From positions 1 through 64,000 of the forward strand of contig WBMZ01011396.1 of the NCBI GenBank assembly GCA_013400975.1: a stretch of 64,000 nucleotides of DNA, given 5' to 3'. The position numbers and the translations under genes are program-made. The notes under the pieces are model-generated. The model did no database searches. It saw only the letters and a list, made by a program, of their open reading frames with translations, and was not told where the DNA came from. This document shows positions 28,201 through 41,100 of the stretch, in pieces (the stretch's first letter is position 1; every line of letters begins with the position of its first letter). Source of the DNA: Atrichornis clamosus (taxonomy: Eukaryota; Chordata; Aves; Passeriformes; Menuridae).

Positions 28201-29977
28201 GCATGACAATTTTGTTTTTCAACACCAGCATCAATAATAACAAGCTCAAGACAGAGATCTTGGGAGGTAAGCCACAATTTGTGGCAGTATAAACGCAATG
28301 AAATTCAGGAATGCAAAATCTAACTTTATTTTCAAAAGCTTTTACTTAGTAGACAATGAGTTAACCAAATGCATTTTCTCAGTAACAGCTGATGAATTTT
28401 GGTAATCACGTACTGTACCTGCAGTGTTTTCACTCTCATCTGTGTGTTGTTCCGTGAGATAGTTTGCCTTTCCCATAATATATAGTTTAGCACTGACTGA
28501 TTAAGCCTGGGTGCCACCTTCATCCTGAGTAACAGCTGTCTTGCGTCACAGTCCAACCTCCTGAAAGCTTGGTGTATGATACTGTTAACTGAGATACCAC
28601 AGTGCTAACAAAAGATTTGAGCTCTGCCAGCACCGATGGTTACTAAGATTTATTAGAACAATGTCTGGCCAGCAGGCTGGATTGTTCTCAGAGTTTAGAC
28701 TATTTTCTTTCAATTCAGAGGTCTGTTCTACCCTGCCTTCTGTACCATTAACAGATTAATGCAACCTGGCAATATCACTTTTCTCTAGCAAAATACACAT
28801 TTCCCATGTCCTCTGTTGCATTCAAATAACCATATTGCAGTGGGTGAATTGCTTGTAAATAGCACTTTAAGGTGGGCGTGAGAAGATTGGTTCCAGGCTG
28901 TTGTGCCATACTGTTTCCTTGCAAACAGCTTTTCAGTATCTACGTGTAGCAAACTTCACCTTTCAGATCCCAACTACTTCACAGCAAGTGTCTTTCCATA
29001 AATGAAGTGGAAGAAGAGCTATTCCTATGGTACGCTGCTTGTCATTGCTTTCCTGTCAAAGGTGCATGTATTGCACTTTGAAACTGTGTTGATCTTCCTA
29101 CAATTTCTTCTATATGTTTGCTGCTCCCACATTACTGTTCCTTTCTGTATATCATCCATTTTCCCCTGGCTGGGTTATAGGTACTCCTCCCATGATCTCA
29201 ATATTACCTTGCTTCAATTGCAAAACTTAAATTTTTGACTGATCTTATCGATGGTTAAACTACCTAGCAAGGGTCATTTGGGAGACAGTAAAGTTTTGAA
29301 TACTTACTTATCCCCAACTAGCATTAGTGGATGTTATTTTTGGTCACAGAAGTTATTTTCTCCTTCCCTCACCCATCTATTCATCCCTGAACCTGCAGTA
29401 AGAGTGTCAGCTGTTTCGCTGTTTTAGATCAATTTTCAGTGCATTTGTTTTGAGCCAAGTGGAAATTAGGAGAGTAGGAGGAGTATTGTTTAAAACATGT
29501 AAGTTATGACCTTTTCAATGGGCCAGTAGTTTATTGTACAAATACTGCAATGAAATATACTTCCATGCATAGAAATAAATTTAATTCAGACAATTGCTAT
29601 AGCACTTACAAATGTTTGATGAAACTCTAGAGAGCTGCCTCTTATGTATTTGAGTTTATGCTTGATAAAGTATAAAACAAGAAAGTTCTTTCAGTGATCT
29701 TGTCACATTCTACAACTAGGATTGGGTATAAAAACCCAGCAAATTGTCATGTAAAAAAACCCCAAATACACCTGTTTCTGATATATGTCAAAGGGAAAAA
29801 AAGAATGTTACAATTTTGTTTTTAAGTGTTTTCTTCTCTACAACTTCAGTGCCTTAAAACACAGTGACACAAAAGATAAGATCAGACTTGGTAACTCCCC
29901 CAGATTTTTTTCATGCATTTCCTTATTTACCCTGGGAACAGCTTTTCAGACAGAGGTTGCTCTGCAGGCAGAATTAA

Positions 29978-30032
29978 GAGGGGAAAGGAAAAAAGAAAAA
30001 AAAAGAAAAGACAGAAAAAGAAAAAAAGAAGG
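29978..30032. repeat. A-rich purine tract (GAAA-like)
   Basis: A run of G and A about 55 bp long, interrupted by a single C, at the end of a chance open frame. Low complexity; no function inferred. Confidence 0.75.
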
Positions 30033-31475
30033 GGAACATTTTGACAAATTATAGAAGTGTGATATATTTGGCATTCTTGTTTTTCTTATCTGAGGTCTTC
30101 ACTTTGAAGAAAGACAACATGTGCAGGGGGTTTCCCCACATTACTTGAAAAACAGGTGAAAAATTAAAATAGGTCAAAACACTTATACTACTCACATCTA
30201 CATACACTAGGAGTTTGGGTTTTTTCAAGCAAATATCTAGTCTCCTTTCCCTGCTGTCCTTTTTTTAAGCATTACTATGACCACAACCTAATTTCAGCCA
30301 GCTGAGTAAAGCAAACTGTTCTGCCTATGCTAAGTGTTATTTAAGATATTGTCCATTGTGACTGGAGATAACACCTGTATCTTCTGGGAATTGTACAGCA
30401 AATTATGTTATGTGAAATTGCTTGGATCCCCAGCTCACTGTAACAAGTCCCAAATCAATTGGTCATCGTGGCATCCACATACTTAAAGTTAAAACTGGGC
30501 AGAAAATTGAGAAATTGCCAATGCAAGTTTTCTTTTTCTATCTATGGTGATACACTAGCTGATTTTTCCGTCCAGGCATTAATTAGCATTACCTTTGCAC
30601 ATAAAGTAAGGAGATAAAGGCAAGAGAAATAACAAAGACCTGATTTTCCTTCAGGATAAGAAATTCAACCTTTTAACCAATGAAATATGTATAAAACAGT
30701 CTTTGAACATTGTATCCTTTCCCTTGCGACATGATCACAACGGCATCTGATCAGTTGCCACTTTTTCCAGTCATCAAACCATTGAGAAAATTAGTCAGAA
30801 CTAACCTTGCTTAGAAGTGGAGATGTCAAGTGGATTTCTAGAAAGTGATAGTAACCATCACTGCCCCCTCCTCATCTTATACTAGAACTATAAAGCTCAA
30901 AACATCTTTACAGAGGCATAATCAACACTATTTCAAGCGTGTGCGCATGGGCAGCAGCACGCCAGGGAAACTGTGTGCTTTATATGTCTTCGTTATCTAT
31001 TTTTGGATATTTGCATGATTACTGCAAAGACCTCACTGTTTTTCCTTGTTAAATATTTGTTTATGCAACCTTCCCCCTGCAGGCAACTGTGTTCATGGGA
31101 TCCTTACTTTATAAGGAATTTCAGTCCCATATGTTGCTCCTGGCGCTTTTTGCTGCTCTACTGGCACCTCTGCTGCTTGCCCTTTAACTGAAGTGACAAT
31201 TAAATCATAGAAAAACAAATCTTAAGCTGTAACAGAAATCTCTCCAACCCTGAAGCTAAAGCAACCAAGACCCCTTGTAGATTGTTTTTAAAAGTTGTAG
31301 ACTGCATCTGGCATCATGACAGTAACGACATAAATCCATACATTCCATAAGAATTTTGAGACTGACTTCCTTCAGCTCAAGGAAAGCAGGTTTTGCCTGA
31401 TGTACAGAACGGCCTTGTTGTTAAGAGAAGTGCAAAACATTCAAGATTAATTAGACCTCAAAGTATAAATGCAAC

Positions 31476-31745
31476 AAAGGGAATTCCCTTCCCTTCTGTT
31501 CTTTCCCAATGGAGAGAGGGAATTCCCTTCCCCTTCTGTCTCCTCTCTGAGCAGGAAGGGAATCCCTTTGCTATTCTTACTCATGATGACGCTTCTTTTC
31601 TCTTCCTAAGAGCAATGGGTAATGTGGGGTTTTTTTTCCTTGTTTCCCATTTCCCCATAAGAAGGTTGAGGGTTCCCTCTTCTTCCCATCATTTCTTTCC
31701 CAGAGGTGAAGAGGGATTTCTTTGCCTTCTGTGTTCTGCAAACAC
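31476..31745 (+). repeat. Degenerate tandem repeat with units of about 40 bp
   Basis: Three adjacent units are clear, each starting with GGGAATTCCC or GGGAATCCC, with GGG at 31479, 31518 and 31558, so the period is 39-40 bp. Each continues into a pyrimidine-rich part ending CTTCTGT or similar. Two further weaker units with GGGTTCCC and GGGATTTC start at 31670 and 31713 (period 43), and the sequence between them is compatible with decayed units. The array lies in an open frame (to 31770), which is probably a by-product of the repeat. Confidence 0.6.
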
Positions 31746-31816
31746 TCACTGTACCAGTTTTCTGCTTTAATATTTCAGTACGGGAACTTTTTTTATCTGG
31801 GGTGGTTGTTTTTTAA

Positions 31817-31832
31817 TTTTTTTTTTTTTTTT
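31817..31832. repeat. Homopolymer of 16 T
   Basis: Sixteen consecutive T directly after TTTTAA. Simple repeat, likely length-variable. Confidence 0.85.
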
Positions 31833-34814
31833 ACTCCTCTGAGTGCAGCATTTTACCCTACAAAAATATGAAACCAGACAACCACTTGAAATTTGGTTAC
31901 TGGCAGCTGTGATCTAAATATAACTGTATCCACTTCAGTATGACTAATTAATAATTAATACAGGGAGTGGGGTTTAAAAACAAAGCAGAGCACCAGAATC
32001 CATATTTCATTAAAGGGGCTTCTCTCCAGTCTAAAGCACGCATCAACTATAGCTTTAATGCAAGTGCTTAGCTTTTTGTACTAGAATGCACTTGGAAAAT
32101 ATGTGTGTTTCCCCACCTTCCCCACCACCGAATTACAGAATACCATGAACTAACAAATTACTTGAAGTTCACTTTGATATAGGTTGATGGCCCAAAGAAG
32201 TCACCACTAATGTACAGATTAAGTTCCATTTCAGTTGTACGCCACAGAAGCAAGCTTTGTGTTTCCTTTCACAGGGTAACAAGTTTCACCTGTGTGATTA
32301 AAACCAAAGAATAATGGATGATGATGTGAACTTAGTTCATTTACTATAGTACTTGTTGTTGGGTTTTAATAATTTAGAATATTGCAGATCATAGATGTAG
32401 CTGTTCTATGATACCTTTGCTAAAAAATAATGAAGTAATATTAATGTGAAACCTCACTGTAACCCATATCCTGGGCTGATCTCTCTTTGTTAGGACAGGG
32501 CCAGTAAATGCACCCTGAGAATTCTCTGCTCTCCTTGCCAAAAAATGAAGTGAGTTTCTAAAGAATTGGTGAACTTCTAATGCAGAACACATTTTCTTCA
32601 GTTTTAAATGCCTTTTTTTTTCCCTAACTGATTTTCAACACCAAGGGCAGAGTCAACAAATTTTAAACATTAATTTCTAAAAAAGGAAGCCAAGTATAGT
32701 AATAATTAAAAGGAGTAATACAGGAAAATAGTTTAAATTTTTATAGAATATCTTCAGGAAAAGACAACATTTACTCCTCAAATCCATCTTCTCCTGATTG
32801 ACTGTTCACTGCTTCTTTCTTTAGCCGTGGCCACGATATTACTAAAAATATCATTAATGTTTCACTCTAAATGTTTAGAGGCAAAGATTGTCTCTTAGGA
32901 GCAAATGCTCATTCAAGTAAAATTACAAGCCTGTTGATTCTACCCACTTTCTGCCCAGATTAGTTGACTAGGGTTTTCAGTCTCAGAGATGAAGCACCAC
33001 TAGTGTCACAAAACTCCTGCTATATAGTTCTTGTACTTTTAGGACTTTTAACAGACATAAAAATTTGTGGCCATGTCATCTTCGGATATGTTGACATCAG
33101 CTACTCACTCATGTCTTTAGAAAACCACCATAGGAGGTATATCACAAATACAGTGAGAACAGGTTGATAAGAGGAAAGAGTATAATCAGACTATTTTGAA
33201 CACTTCTATTGAAAAAATATAAAATATTTTACTTTCATCTTGTAAGGGTTAGTAGATATGAATCTTGCACTATTGAAGTCGAGCATCCTCTATGCAAACA
33301 AAAGATTGGTCAGTCAGGTTCAGGGAAACCAGTAATCTCAAAGTGACAGCAAGCACCATCAAAGAACTGAGAGCAAGAAAGGAGCCAGATGCATCTGAGT
33401 GGTAGCTTGCTAGTTTTGACTTTCAGAGTCTCAATTCCTCCTCTTGACACAGAGTTCAATATGAGATCCTCAATACATTTTAAGCATCTATCTCAGCGAG
33501 CCTCAGCTGGCTAGAATCTAAGACTCAAATGATCTCATTTGGGAGTAGACTATGTGTCTGAGTCAATGTGTTGCTCGTAGAAGTTGGGATTTTCAAGTGA
33601 AACCTCAGCTAAATTACCTTTTGCTGTGCTGTTACCTTCACGTTTATGAGATCTCAAGCATTTTTACAGCTGGAACAGTATCACTTCAGTAGAGTGGTAC
33701 ACTATCCTCCTCTACCATAAATAATTGTAAAGAAATCATGATCAGGAACATTCAATGTAATTCTAACTTGGTTTAGTAATTTTGGTTTTGCAAATATAAG
33801 AATCCTGAAAGCTAGCTGGGCTTTTCTTTTACTGCTAAATTACGATGGCTTTGAAAGGCTTTTATTTACAGATACATTCATAATCTGGATTTCTTTTGGT
33901 GTCAAATCCTCAGAGTTTCCCGCTGCAGTCTCCAGCTCTTAAAACTGTGCAGAATCAAGCTTTTTTTTTTTGTTGTTGCTTCATATAGGGAAGAAAAGGT
34001 AAAAATATGTGAAAGTCACATGGATGTTATGTCTCTAGGGAAACTCTGGCTAAAGTTGTGCAAATGCTGTGCATGCAAATGTTAAGCATGCAAATAGTCG
34101 ACAAGTTTTCAGTCTTGTTATTCAGCAAAATAGGTATGATTGTCAGCCCTTAAGGGCTGCTGAACTACCCCTACTGCTTTGATTTATTTATAACAATTGT
34201 TATATTAAAAAAAGACAGTGCTGTCTGAGAACTGATTTGCTATGAGTTTCTTTGCTCCTTCTAATCTATGTTTATCTAGTCACATTTTCTTAAAAGAATG
34301 TTCTGGCAACTGATATAGGTTCACATGTTATGAAAGGGCACTCAACTCTGTGATGACCATCCTCAAATCTGCTTTGAAGAACAGCTCTCTGAGGCCTATA
34401 CCAATGTAAATTAGATGAATATTCATATTTTATGAAGAAATATTAGCGGGTTTTGCCTAGTGTTCATCTGTTCTTAAATTTTTTGGATGGTATGAAATTT
34501 CCTAATTGTGTAAACATCTTTGAAGATACTGTTTTTAATTCAGTCCTTTTTATCATATTATATTCTGCTGTTAACCTCTAATATTGCTGGTCGTCAAGCA
34601 CCATTTCTAGTGACATTCTTCTGCCTTGAAATCAGATGAGCCACTAACACGAACCTTCTGTTACACAAGAAACCCAAACAAATCACAAATACAAAAAACA
34701 AATACACAGACATCACAGTACCAGAGCGAGCTACTGTTTCAGACTGCAGTCTGTTTCTTTCAGTACGGCTTGATCTCTCCAAGCATCAGACATATCCTTA
34801 CGGTCTAATCTCTC
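31833..34814 (+). other. KCNH7: KCNH7 intron 2, unique sequence left of the internal CpG island
   Basis: AT-rich, with no recognisable exon or transposon. Close to the island lies the perfect 14-bp palindrome CAGACTGCAGTCTG at 34740-34753. A minus-strand frame here (34594-34782) starts with TTG rather than ATG and has no recognisable homology. Confidence 0.65.
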
Positions 34815-34940
34815 ATGCCAAGGACCCCCCCGCGCGAAGGCGGCGCCGCGGCCGCAGCAGCCCCGCGGCGGAGGGAGCGGCCGGCGCGGCCGTGCCGCAG
34901 CCGGGGCCGGGCGCGAAGGCGGCAGCTGCTCCCGCTATGT

Positions 34941-34947
34941 ACAAACA
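34941..34947 (-). promoter_or_regulatory. Forkhead (FOX) consensus site in the internal CpG island
   Basis: ACAAACA, the complement of TGTTTGT, fits the forkhead consensus RYAAACA. It lies 8 bp left of the X-box. Such a short motif alone is weak evidence. The pairing with an X-box inside a CpG island is what gives it weight. Confidence 0.4.
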
Positions 34948-34955
34948 AAGCCCCG

Positions 34956-34969
34956 GTTGCCGTAGCAAC
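34956..34969. promoter_or_regulatory. RFX X-box motif in the internal CpG island
   Basis: GTTGCC-GT-AGCAAC fits every fixed position of the X-box consensus GYNRCC N(0-3) RGYAAC, with two near-palindromic half sites spaced by 2 bp. X-boxes bind RFX transcription factors, which drive ciliary genes and some neuronal genes. The site is central in the CpG island. Confidence 0.6.
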
Positions 34970-35130
34970 GCGGCAGCCCTGGGCGAGCTCCCCGGCACGG
35001 CACGGCCCGGCCCAGCATCCTCCCCCGCGCCGCCCGCGGGGCTCCTCGCACGCTTCATCCCCTTTTGGACAACACGCTCCGGGTTGTGCGCGGATACAGC
35101 CAGCTAAGGTGAACGGCGCAGGACGAGCTG

Positions 35131-38100
35131 CATGCAGCTCCGGCAGATGATAAATGTGTACAGCTCGGCAGTCTTCTAACGGGCCCAGCTCTGCAAGAGC
35201 CGTCATAAGATACCTACCAATAGGACGTACTTAAATATGTATATTGCACGTGTACGTTAGTAAGGTAAATGGTAATCTGTTTGGTGAAACAGAATTTCAA
35301 AAATTACGTAAAAGGGAGGTAGACTGTATACAACAGCATGCTGTGAGTTTTAATGCTTTATTTTTAAAATTCAGCATCTGCAAATTAGGTTCTGTCTGCA
35401 AGCTTGTTTAATTCCTCAATGAATAGAGACACGTTAAAAAAAACCACCAGCATTCCTGGATCCACAATACTGAGTATTTGTGTCAGCTTTTTCTGGCAAG
35501 AAGCCCAAAAAGAACCTTCATTTCTTTTTTATCCTTGGTAAATATATAGGACCTAAATAAGAGACTCAATTAAAAAAAAATCATTAGCGTTATTATAATC
35601 ACATTGAGATTGTTATTGTAATTAGCATTAGGTATTTCATACATTAAAAGTATATTTGCATGAATCATGCTAAGAACCAGAAGAATGTCCCTCATTTTTA
35701 TGGGCTTGGAAGGCAATGCTTTGAGCAAGATGATTGAGAATTTCATGTGCTCAATCGGATTCTCACAGCTACGTGGAAATTCCACATTATATTTTTAATT
35801 CATTGTGAACAGATAATCTTCTCATGTCTCTGACAAGGAGTATTTTAATTCATTGTCTCCTATAAATTGATGGCTCCTATCAGTGACAAACTCATGTAAA
35901 AGTATTCAGAATCTTAGTTCACCGTATGTTAGTTATAGTAGTGTTAGCACATGGGAGGAATTGTAGCTTTTACTAAAGCATTTTTTTGCAACAGATCAAG
36001 ACAGAAACAGTGCACTGGCTAACACCAAAAAATAAAAAAAGTAACACTTTCACTGGTATTTGAAAGTTTGTCTAGCCCATCATGAGAGATCTGTTGGTAG
36101 GAAGAATGCTAATACTATGTCAAAACTTGGCATATAGGAAAACTGATACTCTGGGCAATGCACATATTTTCATTATACTCATTTGGACTGACCCTTTGAT
36201 AGCTGTCTCTGCTTATCAGGAAGGACCAAAATAAAAATGGATATTATCAACTGAGCATTGGTGAGACTTTCTCTGTACCAACATGGTTCAAAAAGTTCTC
36301 AAGTATTAAGTCATGATTTTTTTAGGCATTCATTGTGTCTGATATCTCAAGCTAGAAATTAGATGCCTAACCTCTAATGAAAGGTGACAGTAGATGGGTG
36401 TCTTACTTTTAAGTACCGGTCTTTGCTGGTACTTAAAAAATACATCCTCGAATGTAATTAGTTCCAATTTATTTAAACAGTGCTAAGTTCAACAGCAAAT
36501 GCTTCCACAGTTAAATTTTTAACATGAATTGCTCATCAAAATTTCCTTCAACCTTTTGACATTTCTTCTCAACAAACAGTAACTTAAAATTTAGATAATT
36601 GTGTATCCTTACCATCAGGATCAGTTTCAGCAATTTGAGCTCCTGTAACCAAAATGTTCTCAATTGTGTAACAAACAATATCCTAGCCTGTCTCCCTGCA
36701 TCACTAGAAAGCATTCAGCTCTACTAATGCCTTGCACTGAAGAGTTTGTTCTTAAAATCAAGATATACAACACACAACCTGGCTGCCCAAACAAAATATG
36801 AGATACCATTATTATTATGCATCACTACATTTAATCTAAGGGATCACTGACCTACTTCCTTTAAAAACAATTTACAGTGCTTATGTAAAATGGAAAATGA
36901 CACCGAGTTCAAATCCTTTCAGTGCATTTGAAGACCTGGATGAAACAGATCTGCAGGACCACAGAAATCTTTAACTTATTTCACATAGACTATCAAGTAA
37001 TCACCAAATTACAAGAAAAATGTACTATTACCATCTTGGCAGATGTTAACCAATGAACTAGAAGTGAATGCACCAATTTTCCATTATTCTCCTGAGCTAA
37101 GTGACCACATTGTTAATGTGTAAAACTGCAAGGCATCTGATGAAATTAATTTTATGCTCAGTCTTTCCAATAGTTCCTTTCCTGAGAAATCTTTGTAGAC
37201 TGAAAAACTCTTCTAAAATTTCACTTAGAGTAGAATTCAATAGCAAAGTGGAATCAGAACTAGTGTTTGCATTCAGGTTGCAGCTGCCATTCTTAGAATT
37301 TTGTTTTATCATCTGTGCTACAGTCAAATATTATCATACAGTAACCTCACCTAGAAATAATGATAAAAACATTGACTTTGTACTTAATTATGACTCATAT
37401 GTAAATAACATATGTACCTATATAGAAAAAATTTAAATAGACCATGATTTTAATTACTCTGTTAACTAGAGAATAATACCTTCTCTGTCACCGTCTTGAA
37501 TTTAGAACAGATCTGAGTCTGTTTTAAATTACAGAAATGTAATTTTAGAGAATACTAAGGTTCTGAAGCCTCCTGAGCACCACACCTCAAAATCAGTTAA
37601 CGAGATTCATATGTGTCTTCAGCTTTGTGATCTGTGAACACAGAACCACCAGTCACCCCTTTTGAGCATGACATCAGCGATGGCATCTCTAGCTAGGTAT
37701 CAAAGCTCTCTTTTCAGTGAGATACATTTCTAACTTTAGACTCTGTATCAGCAAGTTCCCTAAAAATATGACATATTTCAAACACAGAGTATGAATAAAG
37801 AAGTATGAAGTGCATATAGGAAAGTATCATAAAGGAAGAATTTTAAGCCTTGCATCACTACTTTTGGTGCTGTAAACTGTTCCAAATTTCAGCAGCTTAT
37901 GGCCCCAAAACCACAATCCTTCCCCAAAAGATCATCATGTCTTTTATTCATTATTCTAATACTTCTTGTCCAGACTTGCAAGGTGCACAACAGCTTCCTA
38001 CAACAAAACTTACAGTGGATAAGAAACCAGTTTCCCTCCCAGTTCACACTGGCAAACCAAAGAGGTCACAGATGCTTTGGTAGTGCTTTGGCTGAAAGTC

Positions 38101-41100
38101 ATGGTGTGACTGGGGCAATACTTGAAGTATAAAACAGTAATGTGTGTTCACCCAAACCACTAAGACATTATTATTATTCCAAACTAGAATGTAGGAAGGA
38201 ATCTTTCATGGATTAACTGAGCTTCTGAAGAGCTTCCTAACACTTGTCCTGTCACACTATAACAGACTACAGTACCAAGGAAACATTTATTTTTAAAAAT
38301 CAAGAGACCTAGTATTTTTTTACAGTTTACTTTCACATATTTTACTTCCATGATAAGTATCATAAAGGATCACCTCAGCTGAAAAGACAGAATGTCCCCT
38401 TGATATACCAGCAGACAGAACGCCTTGTCTTTGCACCCACTCCCTGGGCTCATGGGAGCCTTGCTCACAAGTATGCCTCATTACGCTAAAGAGAATCTCC
38501 TGCATCTCTAGTTTTATGGCACTATTGCTATGAAAAGATCAGGAACCATATTCTTCTCTTATATACACTCCATTTGGTGCTAGGTTTGTATCAAAGTCAT
38601 GGTGAACTCCATCTCTCATGCTAAGGTAAATCAGACATTTTTAGTGAGTCTTGTAATGCCACCTCCTAATCCCTCTATGGAAGCTTCTCTCTCTGGAGAC
38701 ATTTCAAATGTGTTTATTAGGAAGACCATATTTATATCTTCAGGGAAGCCTGTATATAAAATGGAAAAACCTTGTAGGGCAGATGTTGCAATTGGCTAAA
38801 AGATTGAAACTGAGCTTTGTTTTATGCAAACTAGAGCGTGAACATTTATCATATAACTAGGATTTAAAGGAGCAGGATGAAAGAATAAAAGATAAAATTT
38901 GAATGCCCCCGTGCTACATTATTAAAGCATTAAGAATGTAACAATTGACATTTTATTCTTGCTGGTCAATGACAGGTTTTAAAAGCTACTCCAAGAGCTG
39001 GTTCAGCAAACTAAATTTAAACTTATTATTCAATGGCACACACCAACATTCCACCAATGTTAAATGTCATGAAACTGTACTTTGTCTAATATAACTAGAA
39101 TAATCAATCATTCATTCAGCTAGCGTGGCCTGCAAGACAGTAGGGACTCTGCTGTTGGAACTTAACATGAGTAAAATGCAAAACGCTAACATGTCACTCA
39201 TGTGTTCAGATAACTTAATGTTATACCCCATATTGCATAACAGACTTTTGGAACCTTCACTCTTGGAAATAACAATGACCCATTAAACTTCAAAGCCTGG
39301 AAAAGATATTTGATTCCTTGTGAGAGTTTAACATAACAGGGTAACTTTCTGAATTTCATCAATCATTTTCCAGATGTGCTGGACATACCCATTAGTATTG
39401 GCTACAAAAAAAACTCTCCAAACAAAAGCTTTCCTACACTTGTGATCTGGAGCATCCAAATGCCCTGCCACAGTATGTTTAGACCCAAGTTCTGAGATCT
39501 TCTGTTATCTTGTTGAGACTATTTTGGGATGAGGGAAGAATGAAATAAAAATAAGGTGAAAAGAAGTGTTTGCCACAAAACAAACCCCACAGACAACATC
39601 AGCAAGATTTTGCAGAGTTGTAGCCTCACAGGTTTCACCTCAGTGAAAGGAAGAGTAAAAATAAGACAGGGTTCTCTGAATCTACAAGACCTGAGACAGA
39701 AAGACCCACATAACCACCACTAACTCAGGATGAGTTTCATGTTTACCCAGTGGAGAAAAACTGTTAAAGATTAACACCAATCAACATACTAGATTAATTA
39801 CTGTAAATCAGGTAAAACCATGCAGCTTCATATTTAGGTCAGAGCACCTGCTCTTAACTTCCTATCCCTGTTTCTGGCCTTTTCTTCATCGATGAGAGAG
39901 AGGGAGAAGAGATTGTTTTTATTATTCTGTCATCATTTGTCACACCCTAGCTGTGTAGGCAATTGATGCTTAGATTACTAAAGAAATAAAGCAAAGAGAA
40001 AAATCTGATGTTTCTGCTTTTGATTTGCCCACAGGTGAAGTGCAAAGGGCCAAACTGACACTCAACATTTAAGTCATAGTTATATTGCAAGAGCATTTAC
40101 AGTGGCAAGGACTGCCAGCACTCAAAAATTGCGGAACTGATGATAACTGAATAAACAGATTTGGGAACACTGGGTCATCCAAAAGTCATTATTTGGCATA
40201 TCAATACATCTCATTACCTCCCATGTACTACTTCAACTACACATGAAGACAACTGTAGAATACATAATTTTAATACATAAACAATGCAAACAGTTTGGAT
40301 CATGGGTCTGCTATTTATTATTTAAGGAAGTCTCAACTCTATCAAAATGTCTTGGTGGCTTTTCAGAATGAAAGTCACTTGTGATATTGCTATGGTACAG
40401 CATAGAACACGAGGTTTTTTTCCACTCTCTTTAATTTTATTACATAGCATTAACATTTAAGTTTGCAATTGTGCTTTAGCACGATGCTACCTGATGGTTT
40501 GGTTTTTTTGGGTGGCCTAAAATTTTTCACAGGACTATTTGTTCAGGAGCAGCACTGACAAAAGCTGAAATGACAGTGTTAAGTTTGACGGTCAGGAAGA
40601 TAAGAATATATATATCAAATATAAATGCTATATTTTACAATTTACTAAATAGAAAGAAAAATTGCTGGAAATATACATTCTCAGTATATATATTCCAATA
40701 AAAGTCATATTAAAATTATTTCAGTTTCTAATTTAAAAATCTTGAATGTTAGAGTAGTAACATAGATGACAGGAAAATGTCTTTTGTTGGCCCATGAGAT
40801 AATTTTAATGGTGTGTATTCAAGTCACTAACACACACACCAGAGCATCGTCACAGTATGCACCTTTTAGCACAATTGTCAATTCTTTTTAATTACATAGC
40901 AAACAATGAAATACGTCCTGTGGATAAATACTGAAGGACAAGGACCAAGCTATGACATTGACATATGAGTCTGTACTTCAGCTATTTACACTGAAACTCC
41001 TCTACAGAGAGTCAAGGCTGCCAAGCTCCACCAGTTCAACAGGTAGCACTCAGAAGCGAATAAGAAAATAAAGTTCAAAAGATGTAAATTAGAGGAACCA

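Larger units (their letters stand above)
17084..31475 (+). other. KCNH7: KCNH7 intron 2, middle part: unique AT-rich sequence
   Basis: About 14 kb with no recognisable exon, RNA gene or transposon. Small visible features are a 12-bp perfect hairpin at 22212-22239, a (TG)n run near 25025-25037, an A/C-rich tract at 26339-26405, a pyrimidine tract near 28055-28086 and an A-rich purine tract at 29978-30032. Frames of 60-94 codons occur on both strands at about the rate expected by chance. Confidence 0.75.
34815..35130. promoter_or_regulatory. Isolated intragenic CpG island in KCNH7 intron 2, candidate internal promoter
   Basis: About 300 bp of very high GC with dozens of CpG, flanked on both sides by AT-rich sequence with few CpG. 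In a methylated vertebrate genome such density survives only where DNA is kept unmethylated in the germline, usually at a promoter. It contains an RFX X-box and a forkhead site (listed separately), a CCAAT at 35217-35221 just outside, and AAG|GTGAAC at 35108/35109 that could act as a splice donor on the plus strand. The plus-strand frames do not have the phase needed to splice onto KCNH7 exon 3, so a non-coding or antisense transcript is more likely than an alternative KCNH7 protein start. Which strand is transcribed cannot be decided. Confidence 0.7.

Noticed and set aside
34594..34782. Minus-strand 62-codon frame next to the internal CpG island with a hydrophobic segment
   Set aside because: Its first codon is TTG. 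The first ATG leaves only about 39 codons, with no recognisable homology.
34805..35206. Frames of 71-133 codons on both strands across the internal CpG island
   Set aside because: Same compositional effect. The peptides are Ala/Arg/Pro/Gly-rich, and the plus-strand frames have the wrong phase to join KCNH7 exon 3.
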